Source: Burkholderiales bacterium
GTDB taxonomy: Bacteria > Pseudomonadota > Gammaproteobacteria > Burkholderiales > Casimicrobiaceae
NCBI GenBank assembly: GCA_905339295.1
Contig: CAJPFI010000040.1
Location: 85,675 to 149,674, forward strand
Reading direction: 5' to 3'
DNA: 64,000 nucleotides
The first letter of the stretch is position 1. The number at the start of each line of letters is the position of its first letter. The notes below the pieces were generated by a model, which was not told where the DNA came from, did not search any database, and worked only from the letters and a program-made list of their open reading frames with translations. Below are positions 1-8,599 of this stretch, in pieces. The position numbers and the translations under genes are program-made.

Positions 1-86
1 CCGTGGGCGCGCTGCCACGCCGTGATTCGCGCCGAGAAGCTTCGCGTCGACATCCTGCGTTCGGACCCCTGCCCGATGCCCTCTGC

Positions 87-410
87 GTCGGGCTGAAGCC
101 CGACCCACCGATGCCTGTCGGGCTGAAGCCCGACCCACCGATGCCTGTCGGGCTGAAGCCCGACCCACCGATGCCTGTCGGGCTGAAGCCCGGCCCACCG
201 ATGCCTGTCGGACTGAAGCCCGGCCCACCGATGCCTGGCGGGCTGAAGCCCGACCCACCGGTGCCTGGCGGGCTGAAGCCCGACCCACCGATGCCTGGCG
301 GGATGGAGCCCGACCCACCGATGCCTGTCGGGCTGAAGCCCGGCCCACCGATGCCTGTCGGGCCGAAGCCCGACCCACCGATAGCTGTCGGGCTTAAGCC
401 CGACCCACCC
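87..410. repeat. 30-bp tandem array of REP-like palindromes
   Basis: Eleven head-to-tail 30-bp units begin at 87, 117, 147 and so on to 387. Each has the 18-bp palindrome GTCGGGCTGAAGCCCGAC (7-bp stem, TGAA loop) and a 12-bp spacer CCACCGATGCCT. Units 1-3 are identical. Later units carry point changes, for example GGCG for GTCG at the left edge of the units at 237, 267 and 297. The array ends a few bases from the cpoB stop codon, so it lies in the 3' flank of the tol-pal operon. Because 30 is divisible by three, a 138-codon frame stays open through it; I regard that as an artefact. I recognise nothing in bases 1-86. Confidence 0.93.
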
Positions 411-415
411 CGTTG

Positions 416-1303
416 CTAGCGAACGCCCAGGCGCTGGCGCGCCTTCCCTGCCGCTTCCGACGTCGGGTACTTCGCGATCAGTTCCTCGAGCGAGCGGCGG
501 GCGGCGGCGTTGTCGTTCAGTTCGGCCTGCGCGGAGCTGATGTTGAGCATCGCGTCGGGCACCTTCGCGCTGTCCGGGTACTGCAGCAGCAACTGCCGTT
601 GCGCGCCGATCGCCGCGCGGAAGTCACGCCGAGCGTAGTGGGCGTTGCCGATCCAGTACTGCGCCGACGGCGCGAGCGGGCTCCTCGGATGCGCCTTGAC
701 GAACGCGCCGAACGCGTCGATCGCGCCGGGGTAGTCCGCACGCTTGAACTGCTCGAGCGCGGCGTCGTACTCGCGCTGTTCCGCGGCCGCGTCGGCGGAG
801 AGTCCGGCCGGAGGCGGGACCGACGCGCCGGGCGGGACGCCGGGCGCGGGCACCACCACGCCGGGCGCCGCCGCCGGCGCCTGGGACGGCGGCGCGACGG
901 GTGCGGACGGGGGCGCCGTTTCGAGCCTGCGCAGGCGCGAGTCGAGGTCGACGTAAAGGTCGCGCTGGCGCTTCTGCGCCTCGGAGAGCTCGAAGGCGAG
1001 CACCTCGACCTGCCCGCGAAGTCGGGCGAGATCGGTCTTCAGCGCCTCGACCGCGACGAGGAGCTCGACCAGGCCCTGCGACTTCAGCTGCAACTCGAGC
1101 GCGGCGATGCGGTCCTCGAGCTGCTTCTGCACCTGGGCGAGGCGCACGTTCGTGTCGGCGATGCGCTTGCGCGCTTCGTCGTCGTCGAACAGCGCGGCGT
1201 GCGCGACGCCCGCGGAAAGCGCCAGCGCGGCCGCCGCCGCACGCCATCGGCGCGGGCGCCCGCCGTCCCGCATCGCGCGGGCACCCGGCATCGCCCGCGT
1301 CAT
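416..1303 (-). CDS. cpoB: Cell division coordinator CpoB (YbgF), TPR protein
   Basis: Periplasmic partner of the Tol-Pal system, which links outer-membrane constriction to PBP1B activity in model bacteria. About 295 aa. A signal peptide (hydrophobic run ALALSAGVAHA) is followed by a long coiled coil from about residue 38 to 115. A Pro/Ala-rich linker and three TPR-like repeats follow; YWIGNAHYARRDFRAAI is typical of the family. I chose the ATG at 1303 because it overlaps the pal stop as ATGA, although the ribosome site is weak. ATG codons at 1291 and 1273 are alternatives and would shorten the basic n-region. It is the last gene of tolB-pal-cpoB; the repeat array starts right after its TAG. 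Confidence 0.93.
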   Translation of the reverse strand: MTRAMPGARAMRDGGRPRRWRAAAAALALSAGVAHAALFDDDEARKRIADTNVRLAQVQKQLEDRIAALELQLKSQGLVELLVAVEALKTDLARLRGQVEVLAFELSEAQKRQRDLYVDLDSRLRRLETAPPSAPVAPPSQAPAAAPGVVVPAPGVPPGASVPPPAGLSADAAAEQREYDAALEQFKRADYPGAIDAFGAFVKAHPRSPLAPSAQYWIGNAHYARRDFRAAIGAQRQLLLQYPDSAKVPDAMLNISSAQAELNDNAAARRSLEELIAKYPTSEAAGKARQRLGVR

Positions 1304-1878
1304 TCGCCGGTGTAGACGATGTCGTCGCGGCGGTTCTCGGCCCACGCCGCCTCGCCGTGGCCGGTGTTCTTCGGCTTCTCCTTGCCGAAGCTCACGGTCT
1401 CGATCTGCGATTCCTGCGCGCCGAGCAGCGTCATCATGCGCTTGACCGCGTCGGCCCGCTTCTGCCCGAGCGCGATGTTGTATTCGCGCGAGCCGCGCTC
1501 GTCGGTGTTGCCCTGGATGACCATGCGCATACCCCGGTTCGCCGCCAGGTAGCGGCCGTGCGCCTCGATCAGCGGGCGGAACTCGTCCTTGACCGTGAAG
1601 CTGTCGAAGTCGAAGTACACGCTGCGCCGCGACAGGATGTTCGACGGATCGCGCAGCGGATTGCCGGCCATGCCGGCCCCGGTGTCCGCGCGCGGTCCCT
1701 GCGACGCGCCGGCGACGCCGGACGTGCCTGCGCCGCTGGTGCTCGCGCCCGAGGAACCCGGCGCCGCGCCGGTCGCCGCGGCGCGGTCCTCGACGGGCGC
1801 GGGGGACTGGTCGGCGGGCGTGCTCTGGCATCCTGCGAGGAATGCGACGAGTGCGGCGGCAATGACGATCTTGTGCAT
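1300..1878 (-). CDS. pal: Peptidoglycan-associated lipoprotein Pal
   Basis: Outer-membrane lipoprotein that binds peptidoglycan and TolB. 192 aa. The lipobox LAGC lies at about residues 14-17, followed by a Ser/Gly/Ala-rich linker to residue 75. The OmpA-like domain contains VYFDFDSF, the NTDERGSREYNIALGQKRA signature and a typical C-terminus. A strong AAGGAGG site sits 7 bases before the ATG. It is 49 bases downstream of tolB and overlaps cpoB by four bases, so the three genes are probably one transcript. Confidence 0.97.
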   Translation of the reverse strand: MHKIVIAAALVAFLAGCQSTPADQSPAPVEDRAAATGAAPGSSGASTSGAGTSGVAGASQGPRADTGAGMAGNPLRDPSNILSRRSVYFDFDSFTVKDEFRPLIEAHGRYLAANRGMRMVIQGNTDERGSREYNIALGQKRADAVKRMMTLLGAQESQIETVSFGKEKPKNTGHGEAAWAENRRDDIVYTGE

Positions 1879-1927
1879 GCTGTCCTCCTTGGTTGCGGAC
1901 GGGCGGAAGGGAGTCCGGATGACGGCG

Positions 1928-3217
1928 TCAGCGGGGTAACGGGCCCCACGCCGGTTCGCGCACGTCGGTGGCCGGCGCGACGATGCGCTGCTTCACGCGC
2001 CCGTCGGCGGACACCGCGTTCAAGATACCACGCCCCCCGGTCTCGTTCGCGTAGAGCACGAGCTTGCCGTTGGGCGCGACGCTGGGGGATTCGTCGAGCG
2101 GGCCGGACGTCAGGATCTGCGTCTGGCGCGTCGCGAAGTCCATGATCGCGATCTGGAAGCGCCCCCCGTCGCGGCGCACGTAGACCATGCCCTTGCCGTC
2201 GGGCAGCGCGCGCGGAGAAACGTTGTAGGAACCGTCGAACGTGATGCGCTCGACCGCACCTCCGTCGATGCCGACGCGGTAGATCTGCGGGCTGCCGCCA
2301 CGGTCTGACGTGAACAGCAGCGAGCGGCCGTCCGGCATGAACCACGCCTCGGTGTCGACGCCGGGCGAGGACATGATCCGCCGCGTGCCGGTGCCGTCGG
2401 CGTTCATCAGGAAGAGCTGCGAGCCGCCGTCGCGCGTGAGCGTCACCGCGAGCTGGCGACCGTCGGGCGACCACGCGGGCGCGCTGTTGCTGCCTCGGAA
2501 CGCGGCGACCGCCGCGCGACCGCCGGTCGAAAGGTTCTGCACGTAGACCACCGGCTTCCTCTGCTCGAGCGAGACGTACGCGATGCGCCCGCCGTCCGGC
2601 GACCAGCGCGGCGACAGGAGCGGCTCGCTGGTCGACACGACGGTCTGGGGATCGGCGCCGTCGGCGTCGGCGACGACGAGCTGGTAGCGCGTGCCCTGCT
2701 TCGCGATGTAGGCGATGCGCGTCGAGAACACGCCGACGTCGCCGGTGAGCTTCGCGTAGATCTCGTCGGCGATCCTGTGCGCGGTCGCGCGGAACTGCGG
2801 CCGCGTCACCGTGAACAGCGTCGACGCGAGTGTCCCGCCGCGGACCGCGTCGACGAGCGCATATCGGACCTCGACCCGGCCGTCCGCAAGCGGGCGCATC
2901 GAGCCGACGACGACCGCGTCGGCGCCGCGGCCGCGCCACTCGTCGATGCGCACGTCCTCCGCACGCGACGGCCGCGGCACGACGCCGCCCGTGTCGACGT
3001 TGCGGAACAGGCCCGAGCGCGCGAGGTCGGCCGCGACGATGCCGGAGACACCGAGCGGGAATTCCGATTCGCCGTCGAACCCGACGACCGCGATGGGGAT
3101 CGCGGTGCCGGCGCCGCCGACGATCTCGATCGTGAGCTGCGCGCGCGCCGGCGCGAACGGCAGCGCGAGCGTGGCGGCGAGGAGCGTGAGGAAAAGGCGT
3201 CGGAGCGGCAATCTCAT
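1928..3217 (-). CDS. tolB: Tol-Pal system protein TolB
   Basis: Periplasmic beta-propeller protein that cycles between Pal and the TolA/TolQR motor. 429 aa, the usual length. It has a signal peptide ending near APARAQ, an N-terminal TolB_N domain (about residues 30-160), and then WD40-like PD40 repeats with recurrent SPDG / ADG motifs such as SPRWSPDGGRIAY. It is the first gene of tolB-pal-cpoB. The tolQRA genes normally found just upstream are absent; rlpA, also on the minus strand, takes that place. A near-perfect -10 box lies in the 118-bp gap upstream. Confidence 0.97.
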   Translation of the reverse strand: MRLPLRRLFLTLLAATLALPFAPARAQLTIEIVGGAGTAIPIAVVGFDGESEFPLGVSGIVAADLARSGLFRNVDTGGVVPRPSRAEDVRIDEWRGRGADAVVVGSMRPLADGRVEVRYALVDAVRGGTLASTLFTVTRPQFRATAHRIADEIYAKLTGDVGVFSTRIAYIAKQGTRYQLVVADADGADPQTVVSTSEPLLSPRWSPDGGRIAYVSLEQRKPVVYVQNLSTGGRAAVAAFRGSNSAPAWSPDGRQLAVTLTRDGGSQLFLMNADGTGTRRIMSSPGVDTEAWFMPDGRSLLFTSDRGGSPQIYRVGIDGGAVERITFDGSYNVSPRALPDGKGMVYVRRDGGRFQIAIMDFATRQTQILTSGPLDESPSVAPNGKLVLYANETGGRGILNAVSADGRVKQRIVAPATDVREPAWGPLPR

Positions 3218-3288
3218 CGTGTGGGGGGTCGTCGAGGGCGAAGTCCTGCCCCGGCAGCCACGTCCTCCCCACGCGCCCCGGAGCGGTC

Positions 3289-3317
3289 ATTATAACGACC
3301 GCCGCCGGCGCTGAGGG
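3289..3317 (-). promoter_or_regulatory. Candidate promoter of tolB-pal-cpoB
   Basis: On the minus strand a perfect TATAAT occupies 3294 to 3289, about 70 bases before the tolB ATG and inside one of the few AT-rich spots of the region. No good -35 is visible 16-18 bases upstream, so I rely on the -10 alone. Its presence fits tolB being transcribed separately from tolQRA, which is not beside it. Confidence 0.45.
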
Positions 3318-3335
3318 TTCTCGGCCGCCGCAATT

Positions 3336-4316
3336 TCAATGCGGCGCGATCGCGGTGCTCACGCCGAGCGCGTTCTCGAGGCGGTCCGCCGTGCGTCTCG
3401 CGTCGTCGCGCGATGCGTAGGGCCCGACGTAGACACGGTAGAGCCCTCCCGACTGCCGCACGCGCGGCGCCACCTCCGCGGCGGCGAGCTGGCCCTGCAC
3501 GTGCGCGAGGAAGGTCCGCGCGTTCGGCTCGCTCGCGAACGCGCCGAGCTGCACGACGAACCCGCCGGGCGCGGTCTGCACCGGTGTCTCCGCTGCGGCG
3601 ATCGCGCCCGCCGCGAGGGGCACAGGCGCGGCGACCACGGGCGCGGGACTCGCCGCGATCGGCGGCGCCGTGGCGAGCGGCGTCGTCACCGTGCCGGTCG
3701 CCTCGGACGCGGGCGCCGCGGAGGCGAACGTCGCGGCGCCCGGAAGCACCGACTCGACGATCACCTCGCCGCTGCCGCGCTGCGCGATGCCGAGCCGGTG
3801 CGCCGCCGCGTACGACAGGTCGATGATGCGGCCGTGCAGGAACGGGCCCCGGTCGTTGACGCGCACCACCACCGACCTGCCGCTCGCGACGCCGGTGACG
3901 CGCGCGTAGGACGGCAGCGGCAGCGTCGGGTGCGCGGCGGTCATCGCGTACATGTCGTAGATCTCGCCGATCGACGTGCGCTGGCCGTGGAACTTACGGC
4001 CGTACCACGACGCCGTCCCGCGCTCGCGATAGGGCCCGAGCGACGTCGCCGGCACGTACTCGCGCCCGAGCACGACGTACGGACGGTTCGCGAAGCGGTG
4101 CAGCGGCTCCGCGCGCGGGACCGCGTCGGGCACCGAGTCGAGCGTTTCCGGCGGATTCGCGGGCGGTCCGTCGTCCGCGTAGTACTTCGTCGACGGGACC
4201 GGCGCGGCGGCGCGCGGCGAGGGCGCAGGCGCCGTCGTGCAGGACGCCAGCAGCGCGGCCGCGAGCGCGGCGAACGCGGCGGCGGTGGCAACGCCCGGGA
4301 CCGGCCCCATTCTCAT
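3336..4316 (-). CDS. rlpA: Septal ring lytic transglycosylase RlpA, lipoprotein
   Basis: RlpA proteins cleave or bind denuded septal peptidoglycan. About 326 aa from the ATG at 4316; a second ATG follows at 4310. The lipobox is LLASC. The double-psi beta-barrel domain carries GTASWYGRKFHGQRTSIGE and the catalytic-type VVRVNDRGPF and GRIIDLSYAAA segments (about residues 95-190). A long Ala/Pro linker leads to a C-terminal SPOR domain starting near FVVQLGAFASE, which targets denuded glycan at septa. The gene is divergent from the EVE-domain gene, with 103 bp between starts. In many relatives rlpA sits beside mrdA-rodA; here those genes are 8 kb away. Confidence 0.93.
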   Translation of the reverse strand: MRMGPVPGVATAAAFAALAAALLASCTTAPAPSPRAAAPVPSTKYYADDGPPANPPETLDSVPDAVPRAEPLHRFANRPYVVLGREYVPATSLGPYRERGTASWYGRKFHGQRTSIGEIYDMYAMTAAHPTLPLPSYARVTGVASGRSVVVRVNDRGPFLHGRIIDLSYAAAHRLGIAQRGSGEVIVESVLPGAATFASAAPASEATGTVTTPLATAPPIAASPAPVVAAPVPLAAGAIAAAETPVQTAPGGFVVQLGAFASEPNARTFLAHVQGQLAAAEVAPRVRQSGGLYRVYVGPYASRDDARRTADRLENALGVSTAIAPH

Positions 4317-4419
4317 GGGCGTAGGATACCGGCTCGCCGCGCAACCCGGGCGCCGGTCCGCCCCGCGCGCATCCTCCGGCGGGCAATCCCGGTCGCCCGA
4401 TCGGAAGGCGACCCACGCG

Positions 4420-4920
4420 ATGTCCACGCACCTGTTCGCCTTCAACCCGGCCATCTGGAGCTGGCCGTCGCTCGCCGACGACATCCGCGCGCTCGCGCGG
4501 CGCGGTCACCTCGACACCGAGTGGTCGTGCGGCCGCTTCCGGCACATCGAGCCCGGCAGCCGCGCGTTCCTCGTGCGGCTGGGCGTGCCTCCCAAGGGCC
4601 TGATCGGCTCCGGCGTCGTGATGACCGCGCCGGCGGAGGGCCCCCACTGGATCGACGCGAAGAAGGCGGCCGGCATTCCCGCGCGCTACGTCGTGCTGCG
4701 CCTCGACCGTCTGTTCGCGGCCCCGCTCATCACGTTCGACGAACTCGACGTCCCGCCGTGGCGGCGGTTCCGCTGGGGCGTGCGCGCGTCCGGCACGCGG
4801 TTGCCCTCCGCGCTCGCCGACGCGCTCGAGCCGTGGTGGGACGAGCGCACCGCCGCGGCGGCGGCGGCGCACGGGCGTCGGCCGCGCGGGCCGGGCCGGA
4901 TCAGAACAGCGTGTAGATGA
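4420..4920 (+). CDS. EVE-domain (PUA-like) protein
   Basis: 166 aa from the ATG at 4420. The whole protein resembles the EVE fold, a PUA-like nucleic-acid binding domain related to YTH and found in readers of modified DNA or RNA. Family-like features are FNPAIWSW near the N-terminus, a charged GSRAFLVRLGVPPKGLIGSG strand pair, and a conserved Trp-rich C-terminal half. No nuclease or McrB-type partner is encoded next to it, so its biological role is open. Its 3' end overlaps the convergent DUF5989 gene by 20 bp. A GGAAGG stretch lies upstream of the ATG. Family assignment is by sequence pattern only. Confidence 0.75.
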   Translation: MSTHLFAFNPAIWSWPSLADDIRALARRGHLDTEWSCGRFRHIEPGSRAFLVRLGVPPKGLIGSGVVMTAPAEGPHWIDAKKAAGIPARYVVLRLDRLFAAPLITFDELDVPPWRRFRWGVRASGTRLPSALADALEPWWDERTAAAAAAHGRRPRGPGRIRTACR

Positions 4921-5053
4921 ACGGCGCCACGGCGGACCCCTGCGCAAGGACGAGCAGCGCGCCGAGCAGCACCAGCACCGACACGATGGGCACGAGCCAG
5001 TACTTCCTGCGCTCGCGCAGGAAGTCCCACAGGTCGTTGAGCAATTCCCACAT
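4901..5053 (-). CDS. DUF5989 family small membrane protein
   Basis: 50-aa protein with an N-terminal amphipathic, charged stretch (LLNDLWDFLRERRKYW) and one membrane helix (about residues 20-40), a layout typical of DUF5989. It is the last gene of the carbamoyltransferase-SxtJ operon; its ATG shares one base with the SxtJ stop (TGATG), implying coupling. It commonly accompanies NodU-type carbamoyltransferases and SxtJ proteins. Its own function is unknown. Confidence 0.85.
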   Translation of the reverse strand: MWELLNDLWDFLRERRKYWLVPIVSVLVLLGALLVLAQGSAVAPFIYTLF

Positions 5054-5451
5054 CAGTACGGTTTCTCCATGTCCCGCGGGGCCCGCTCCGCGCTGGGAAC
5101 GCGAAGGCTGGCGGCACCGGTCGTCTTGCGCCGCAACGGATCGTGGCCGACGAGCCGCATCGCCAGGCCCACCGGCACGATCATCAGGTAGAACACGACC
5201 GCGAGCAGCACCCGGGTGTTGACCCACGCGAGCACGGCGGCCAGCGCCACCCAGGAACGGTGGACCGGACGAAGCAGTGCGGGTGCGACCAGCGCCGGCA
5301 ACGCGAGCATCGCCGCGACGACCCAGGGCCAGACCGGCAGCGGAAACGCCCACACCCAGGGCAGCAGCAGGCCGAACACCCCTGCGGTCATTCCCGCCAG
5401 GATGAATCCGAAGCGACGCATCTCCGAGGCGCCGGGTGGCGAAGCGTCCAT
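5053..5451 (-). CDS. SxtJ family membrane protein
   Basis: 132 aa with three to four membrane helices: FGFILAGMTAGVFGLLLPW, a second around VVAAMLALPALVAPALL, and a long hydrophobic stretch from about residue 70 to 100. It ends in a basic soluble tail. The family is named after a gene of the saxitoxin cluster but is widespread beside carbamoyltransferases; its function is unknown. It starts one base after the carbamoyltransferase stop. A second ATG at codon 12 (MRRFGF) is an alternative start. Confidence 0.85.
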   Translation of the reverse strand: MDASPPGASEMRRFGFILAGMTAGVFGLLLPWVWAFPLPVWPWVVAAMLALPALVAPALLRPVHRSWVALAAVLAWVNTRVLLAVVFYLMIVPVGLAMRLVGHDPLRRKTTGAASLRVPSAERAPRDMEKPY

Positions 5452-5452
5452 G

Positions 5453-7285
5453 TCAGTCCGGAGCGAAGTCCTGGCGCGGATACCGGGCGCGCAATCCTGG
5501 CGGCTGGGCGTCCTTCATCACCACGACGTCCTCGATGACCAGCGCGTCCATCCCCGTGCCCATGAAGCAGCGGTACGCGTCCTCGGGCGTGCACACGATC
5601 GGCTCACCGCGCACGTTGAACGACGTGTTGACGAGAACCGGGCATCCGGTGTGCCGCTCGAACGCCTCGAGCAACGCGTGGAAGCGCGGGTGGGTGTCGC
5701 GATGGACGGTCTGCACGCGCGCGGAATGATCGACGTGGGTCACGGCCGGGATGGTCGATCGCGGCAGGTGCAGGCGATCGAGCCCGGTCAGGCCCGAGTC
5801 GTCGGCGGCCAGTCGCCGCCGCTCGCTCACCGGGGCCACCAGCATCATGTACGGGCTCGCGCGATCGAGGTCGAACCAGTCGCCGGCGGCCTCGGCCTTG
5901 ACGGCCGGCGCGAACGGACGGAAAGACTCGCGATGCTTGATCTTCAGGTTGAGCACCGACTGCATCCGCGGACTGCGCGGATCGCCGAGGATCGAGCGCC
6001 CTCCCAGCGCGCGCGGCCCGAACTCCATGCGTCCCTGGAACCAGCCGACGACCTTGCCGTCGGCGAGCAGCGATGCGGTCCGCTCGATGGTCGCGTCGCC
6101 CGCGAGCGTCTCGCACGGCGCGCCGAGCCTGTCGAGCATCGCGCGGACCTCCGCCGTCGCGTGTCGCGGCCCGAGGAACCCCCCTTCCATCGCGTCGGGA
6201 TTGCGGACGATGCGCGGGTGCCCGGCGTATTCGTGGTATCCCGCGAGCGCCGCGCCGACGGCCCCGCCGGCGTCGCCCGCGGCCGGCTGGATCCACAGGT
6301 CGCGGTATCCCGCCTCGCGCAGCACGCGGCCGTTGGCCACGCAGTTGAGCGCGACGCCGCCGGCCAGGCACAGCCGGTCGACCTTCAGCTCCTCGCGCAC
6401 GCTGCGCGCCAGTCGCAGCACCACTTCCTCGGTGACGGCCTGGATCGATCGCGCAAGATCCATGTCCCGCCGGGTGACCGGCGTGCGGGGGTCGCGCGGC
6501 GGTCCGCCGAACAGCTCGTCGAATCGCGAGCTGGTCATGCGAAGGCCGGCCGCGTATCCGAAGTAGCGCATGTCGAGGCGGAACGTGCCGTCGTCCTTCA
6601 GGTCGAGCAGGTGATCGAGGATGCGCTGCGCGTAGCGCGGCTCGCCGTAGGGCGCGAGCCCCATGAGCTTGTACTCGCCGCTGTTGACGCGGAATCCGCA
6701 GTAGTACGTGAAGGCGGAGTAGAGGAGCCCCAGCGAGTGCGGGAAGTCGATCTGCCACCTGGCGTGCAGACGGTGGCCTTCCCCCAGCCAGACCGAGGTC
6801 GTCGCCCACTCGCCCACGCCGTCGAGGCAGAGCACGGCGGCGCGCTCGAACGGGCTGGGGAAGAACGCGGACGCCGCGTGAGACTGATGGTGCTCGGCAA
6901 ACAGCAGCGGCGGCAGGTCGCGCGCGTCGCAGCCGCCGACCGTCGCCAGTTCGCGACGCAGCGTGGCCTTGAGGTAGAGCTTGTCCCCGAGCCAGACCGG
7001 CATGCTCGCGAGGAACGACGCGAATCCGCGCGGCGCGCAGGCGAGGCAGGTCTCGAGCAGGCGTTCGAACTTGAGGAGCGGCTTGTCGTAGAAGACGACG
7101 TGATCGAGATCGCGCAACGCGCAACCGCCTTCGGCGAGACAGTAGCGCAGGGCCTGCCCCGGAAACCCCGCGTCGTGCTTGCGCCGCGTGTACCGCTCTT
7201 CCTGCGCGGCCGCGACGATCCGCCCGTCGGTCACCAGGGCGGCCGCGCTGTCGTGGTAGTACGCGGAGATGCCCAGCACGTTCAT
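5453..7285 (-). CDS. NodU/CmcH-type carbamoyltransferase
   Basis: Transfers a carbamoyl group from carbamoyl phosphate (via carbamoyl-AMP) to a hydroxyl of a sugar or secondary metabolite. 610 aa, full length. The start MNVLGISAYYHDSAAA is the family N-terminus; an in-frame TTG two codons earlier is less likely. The metal-binding HHQSHAASAFFPSPF motif (residues 132-146) and DGVGEWATT are intact. The C-terminal YrdC-like half holds GRMEFGPRALGGRSIL and NTSFNVRGEPIVCTPEDA. It leads an operon with SxtJ and DUF5989 and is divergent from a secreted SGNH hydrolase 140 bp away. No glycosyltransferases or biosynthetic enzymes lie nearby, so the acceptor is unknown. Confidence 0.95.
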   Translation of the reverse strand: MNVLGISAYYHDSAAALVTDGRIVAAAQEERYTRRKHDAGFPGQALRYCLAEGGCALRDLDHVVFYDKPLLKFERLLETCLACAPRGFASFLASMPVWLGDKLYLKATLRRELATVGGCDARDLPPLLFAEHHQSHAASAFFPSPFERAAVLCLDGVGEWATTSVWLGEGHRLHARWQIDFPHSLGLLYSAFTYYCGFRVNSGEYKLMGLAPYGEPRYAQRILDHLLDLKDDGTFRLDMRYFGYAAGLRMTSSRFDELFGGPPRDPRTPVTRRDMDLARSIQAVTEEVVLRLARSVREELKVDRLCLAGGVALNCVANGRVLREAGYRDLWIQPAAGDAGGAVGAALAGYHEYAGHPRIVRNPDAMEGGFLGPRHATAEVRAMLDRLGAPCETLAGDATIERTASLLADGKVVGWFQGRMEFGPRALGGRSILGDPRSPRMQSVLNLKIKHRESFRPFAPAVKAEAAGDWFDLDRASPYMMLVAPVSERRRLAADDSGLTGLDRLHLPRSTIPAVTHVDHSARVQTVHRDTHPRFHALLEAFERHTGCPVLVNTSFNVRGEPIVCTPEDAYRCFMGTGMDALVIEDVVVMKDAQPPGLRARYPRQDFAPD

Positions 7286-7425
7286 CGGCAACCACGGCGC
7301 GGGCGCGCGTCGAGGCGTGGCGTGCCTGACGATCGCGACCCGGCTCCGCCGCTCCGAAGGCGTGCAGGCGGGGGAGTACCATTCCTGCCCCGCACTGCTC
7401 GACCGGATGGACGGAGCGACGTCTC

Positions 7426-8451
7426 GTGATCAGGAAACCCCGCAGGGCGGTCCTCGCCGCCACGAGCGTCGCGCTCGTCACGCTGGTCGCCCTCGAGGTC
7501 GTCGTCCGCGTGTCGGGATACTCGCAGCACCAGATCTACGATCCCATCTACATGCCGTTCGACCGCTCCCGGGACATTCCCTACGTGCACAAGCCCGACC
7601 TCGTGCAGGCGCGCGCGCGCGGACGCGCCGTCATCGACACCGACAGCCTGGGGTTGCGGACGACCTCCGCGGGCGCGCCGCCGGGTCCCGGACGGCAGGA
7701 CGAGTACCGCATCGCGGTCGTGGGCGACTCCGTCACGTTCGGCGAAGGCGTTCCGAGGACCGAGGACACGTTCGCGAAGGTGCTGGAGGACACGCTCAAC
7801 CGGCAGCAGCGGGATGTGACCGTGAGAGTGTTCAACTACGCCGCCTCGGCCTACAGCGTCAGGGAGATGGCGGCGACGCTCGAGCATCGCATGCTGGAAG
7901 TCCGGCCGGACCTCGTCGTGATGGCCATCATCCCTTCCGATCTCAATCTCGGTCGAACGCCCGCCGTCGACGCGTCAGGATATCTGATCGACCAGACGCT
8001 GTCTCGGTTCAGCCCTTCCAGCCCGGTCGCGCAACGGCTATTGCGGGGGATTCACCTGACGTACGTCGTGCGGGACATCGGCCTGCTCTGGATCTTCAAG
8101 CGTCCCGACATGGCCGGGGCCCTCGCGCGAGGCGAGATTCCGGATTCGTACCGCTACGTCCAGGCGTTTCGGGACACGGCGGATCGGCACGCGGTTCCCC
8201 ATCTGATCGCGCTCCTTCCGCGCATGCAGGGCTCTCCCTGGGTCGCGCTGCCGGATCGACTCGCGCGCGATCGCATCGCGCATGTCGACCTGTCGGCCCT
8301 GGGGCGCGAGTTCACGGTCGAGCAGTACATGGCGAGTCGCTTCGACCCCCATCCGTCGCCCGCCGTTCACCGGCGGATCGGCGAGGCGCTGGCCGCCCAC
8401 GTGTTGCGGCGGGACGTGGGAACGTTTCCCGTGAAGGCGAAGCCGCCTTGA
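7426..8451 (+). CDS. SGNH/GDSL-type hydrolase, membrane-anchored
   Basis: 341 aa with a GTG start (GGAG about 10 bases upstream). An N-terminal signal anchor (about residues 8-26) places the catalytic domain outside the cytoplasm. The GDS motif is VVGDSVTFGEG (near residue 105). An Asn-containing block follows (NYAASAYSVREM), and the catalytic Asp/His block is FDPHPSPAVHRRIG. SGNH enzymes of this type often remove or transfer acyl groups on exported glycans. Its divergent pairing with the carbamoyltransferase operon suggests they modify the same product; that is inference. Confidence 0.88.
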   Translation: MIRKPRRAVLAATSVALVTLVALEVVVRVSGYSQHQIYDPIYMPFDRSRDIPYVHKPDLVQARARGRAVIDTDSLGLRTTSAGAPPGPGRQDEYRIAVVGDSVTFGEGVPRTEDTFAKVLEDTLNRQQRDVTVRVFNYAASAYSVREMAATLEHRMLEVRPDLVVMAIIPSDLNLGRTPAVDASGYLIDQTLSRFSPSSPVAQRLLRGIHLTYVVRDIGLLWIFKRPDMAGALARGEIPDSYRYVQAFRDTADRHAVPHLIALLPRMQGSPWVALPDRLARDRIAHVDLSALGREFTVEQYMASRFDPHPSPAVHRRIGEALAAHVLRRDVGTFPVKAKPP

Positions 8452-8599
8452 ATGGGGGAACGGGACGCGACGTGTGCCCGGGCGGGACGGGATTCCTTCT
8501 CGCCGGCGGGCGTCGGATGACCGCGGAATGCGCGTGCTATGGTCATGCCGGCGTGCCGGCCGACGCCACCTGTCCGACCATGCCGATCGCGCACCGTTC

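Noticed and set aside
87..410. CRISPR array
   Set aside because: The spacers are identical 12-mers, not unique sequences, and no cas genes are present. The same holds for the 56-bp and 53-bp arrays.
3..419. A 138-codon plus-strand frame through the 30-bp array
   Set aside because: It exists because the period is a multiple of three; the product is a pure repeat of VGLKPDPPMP with no ribosome site, and the array is non-coding in type.
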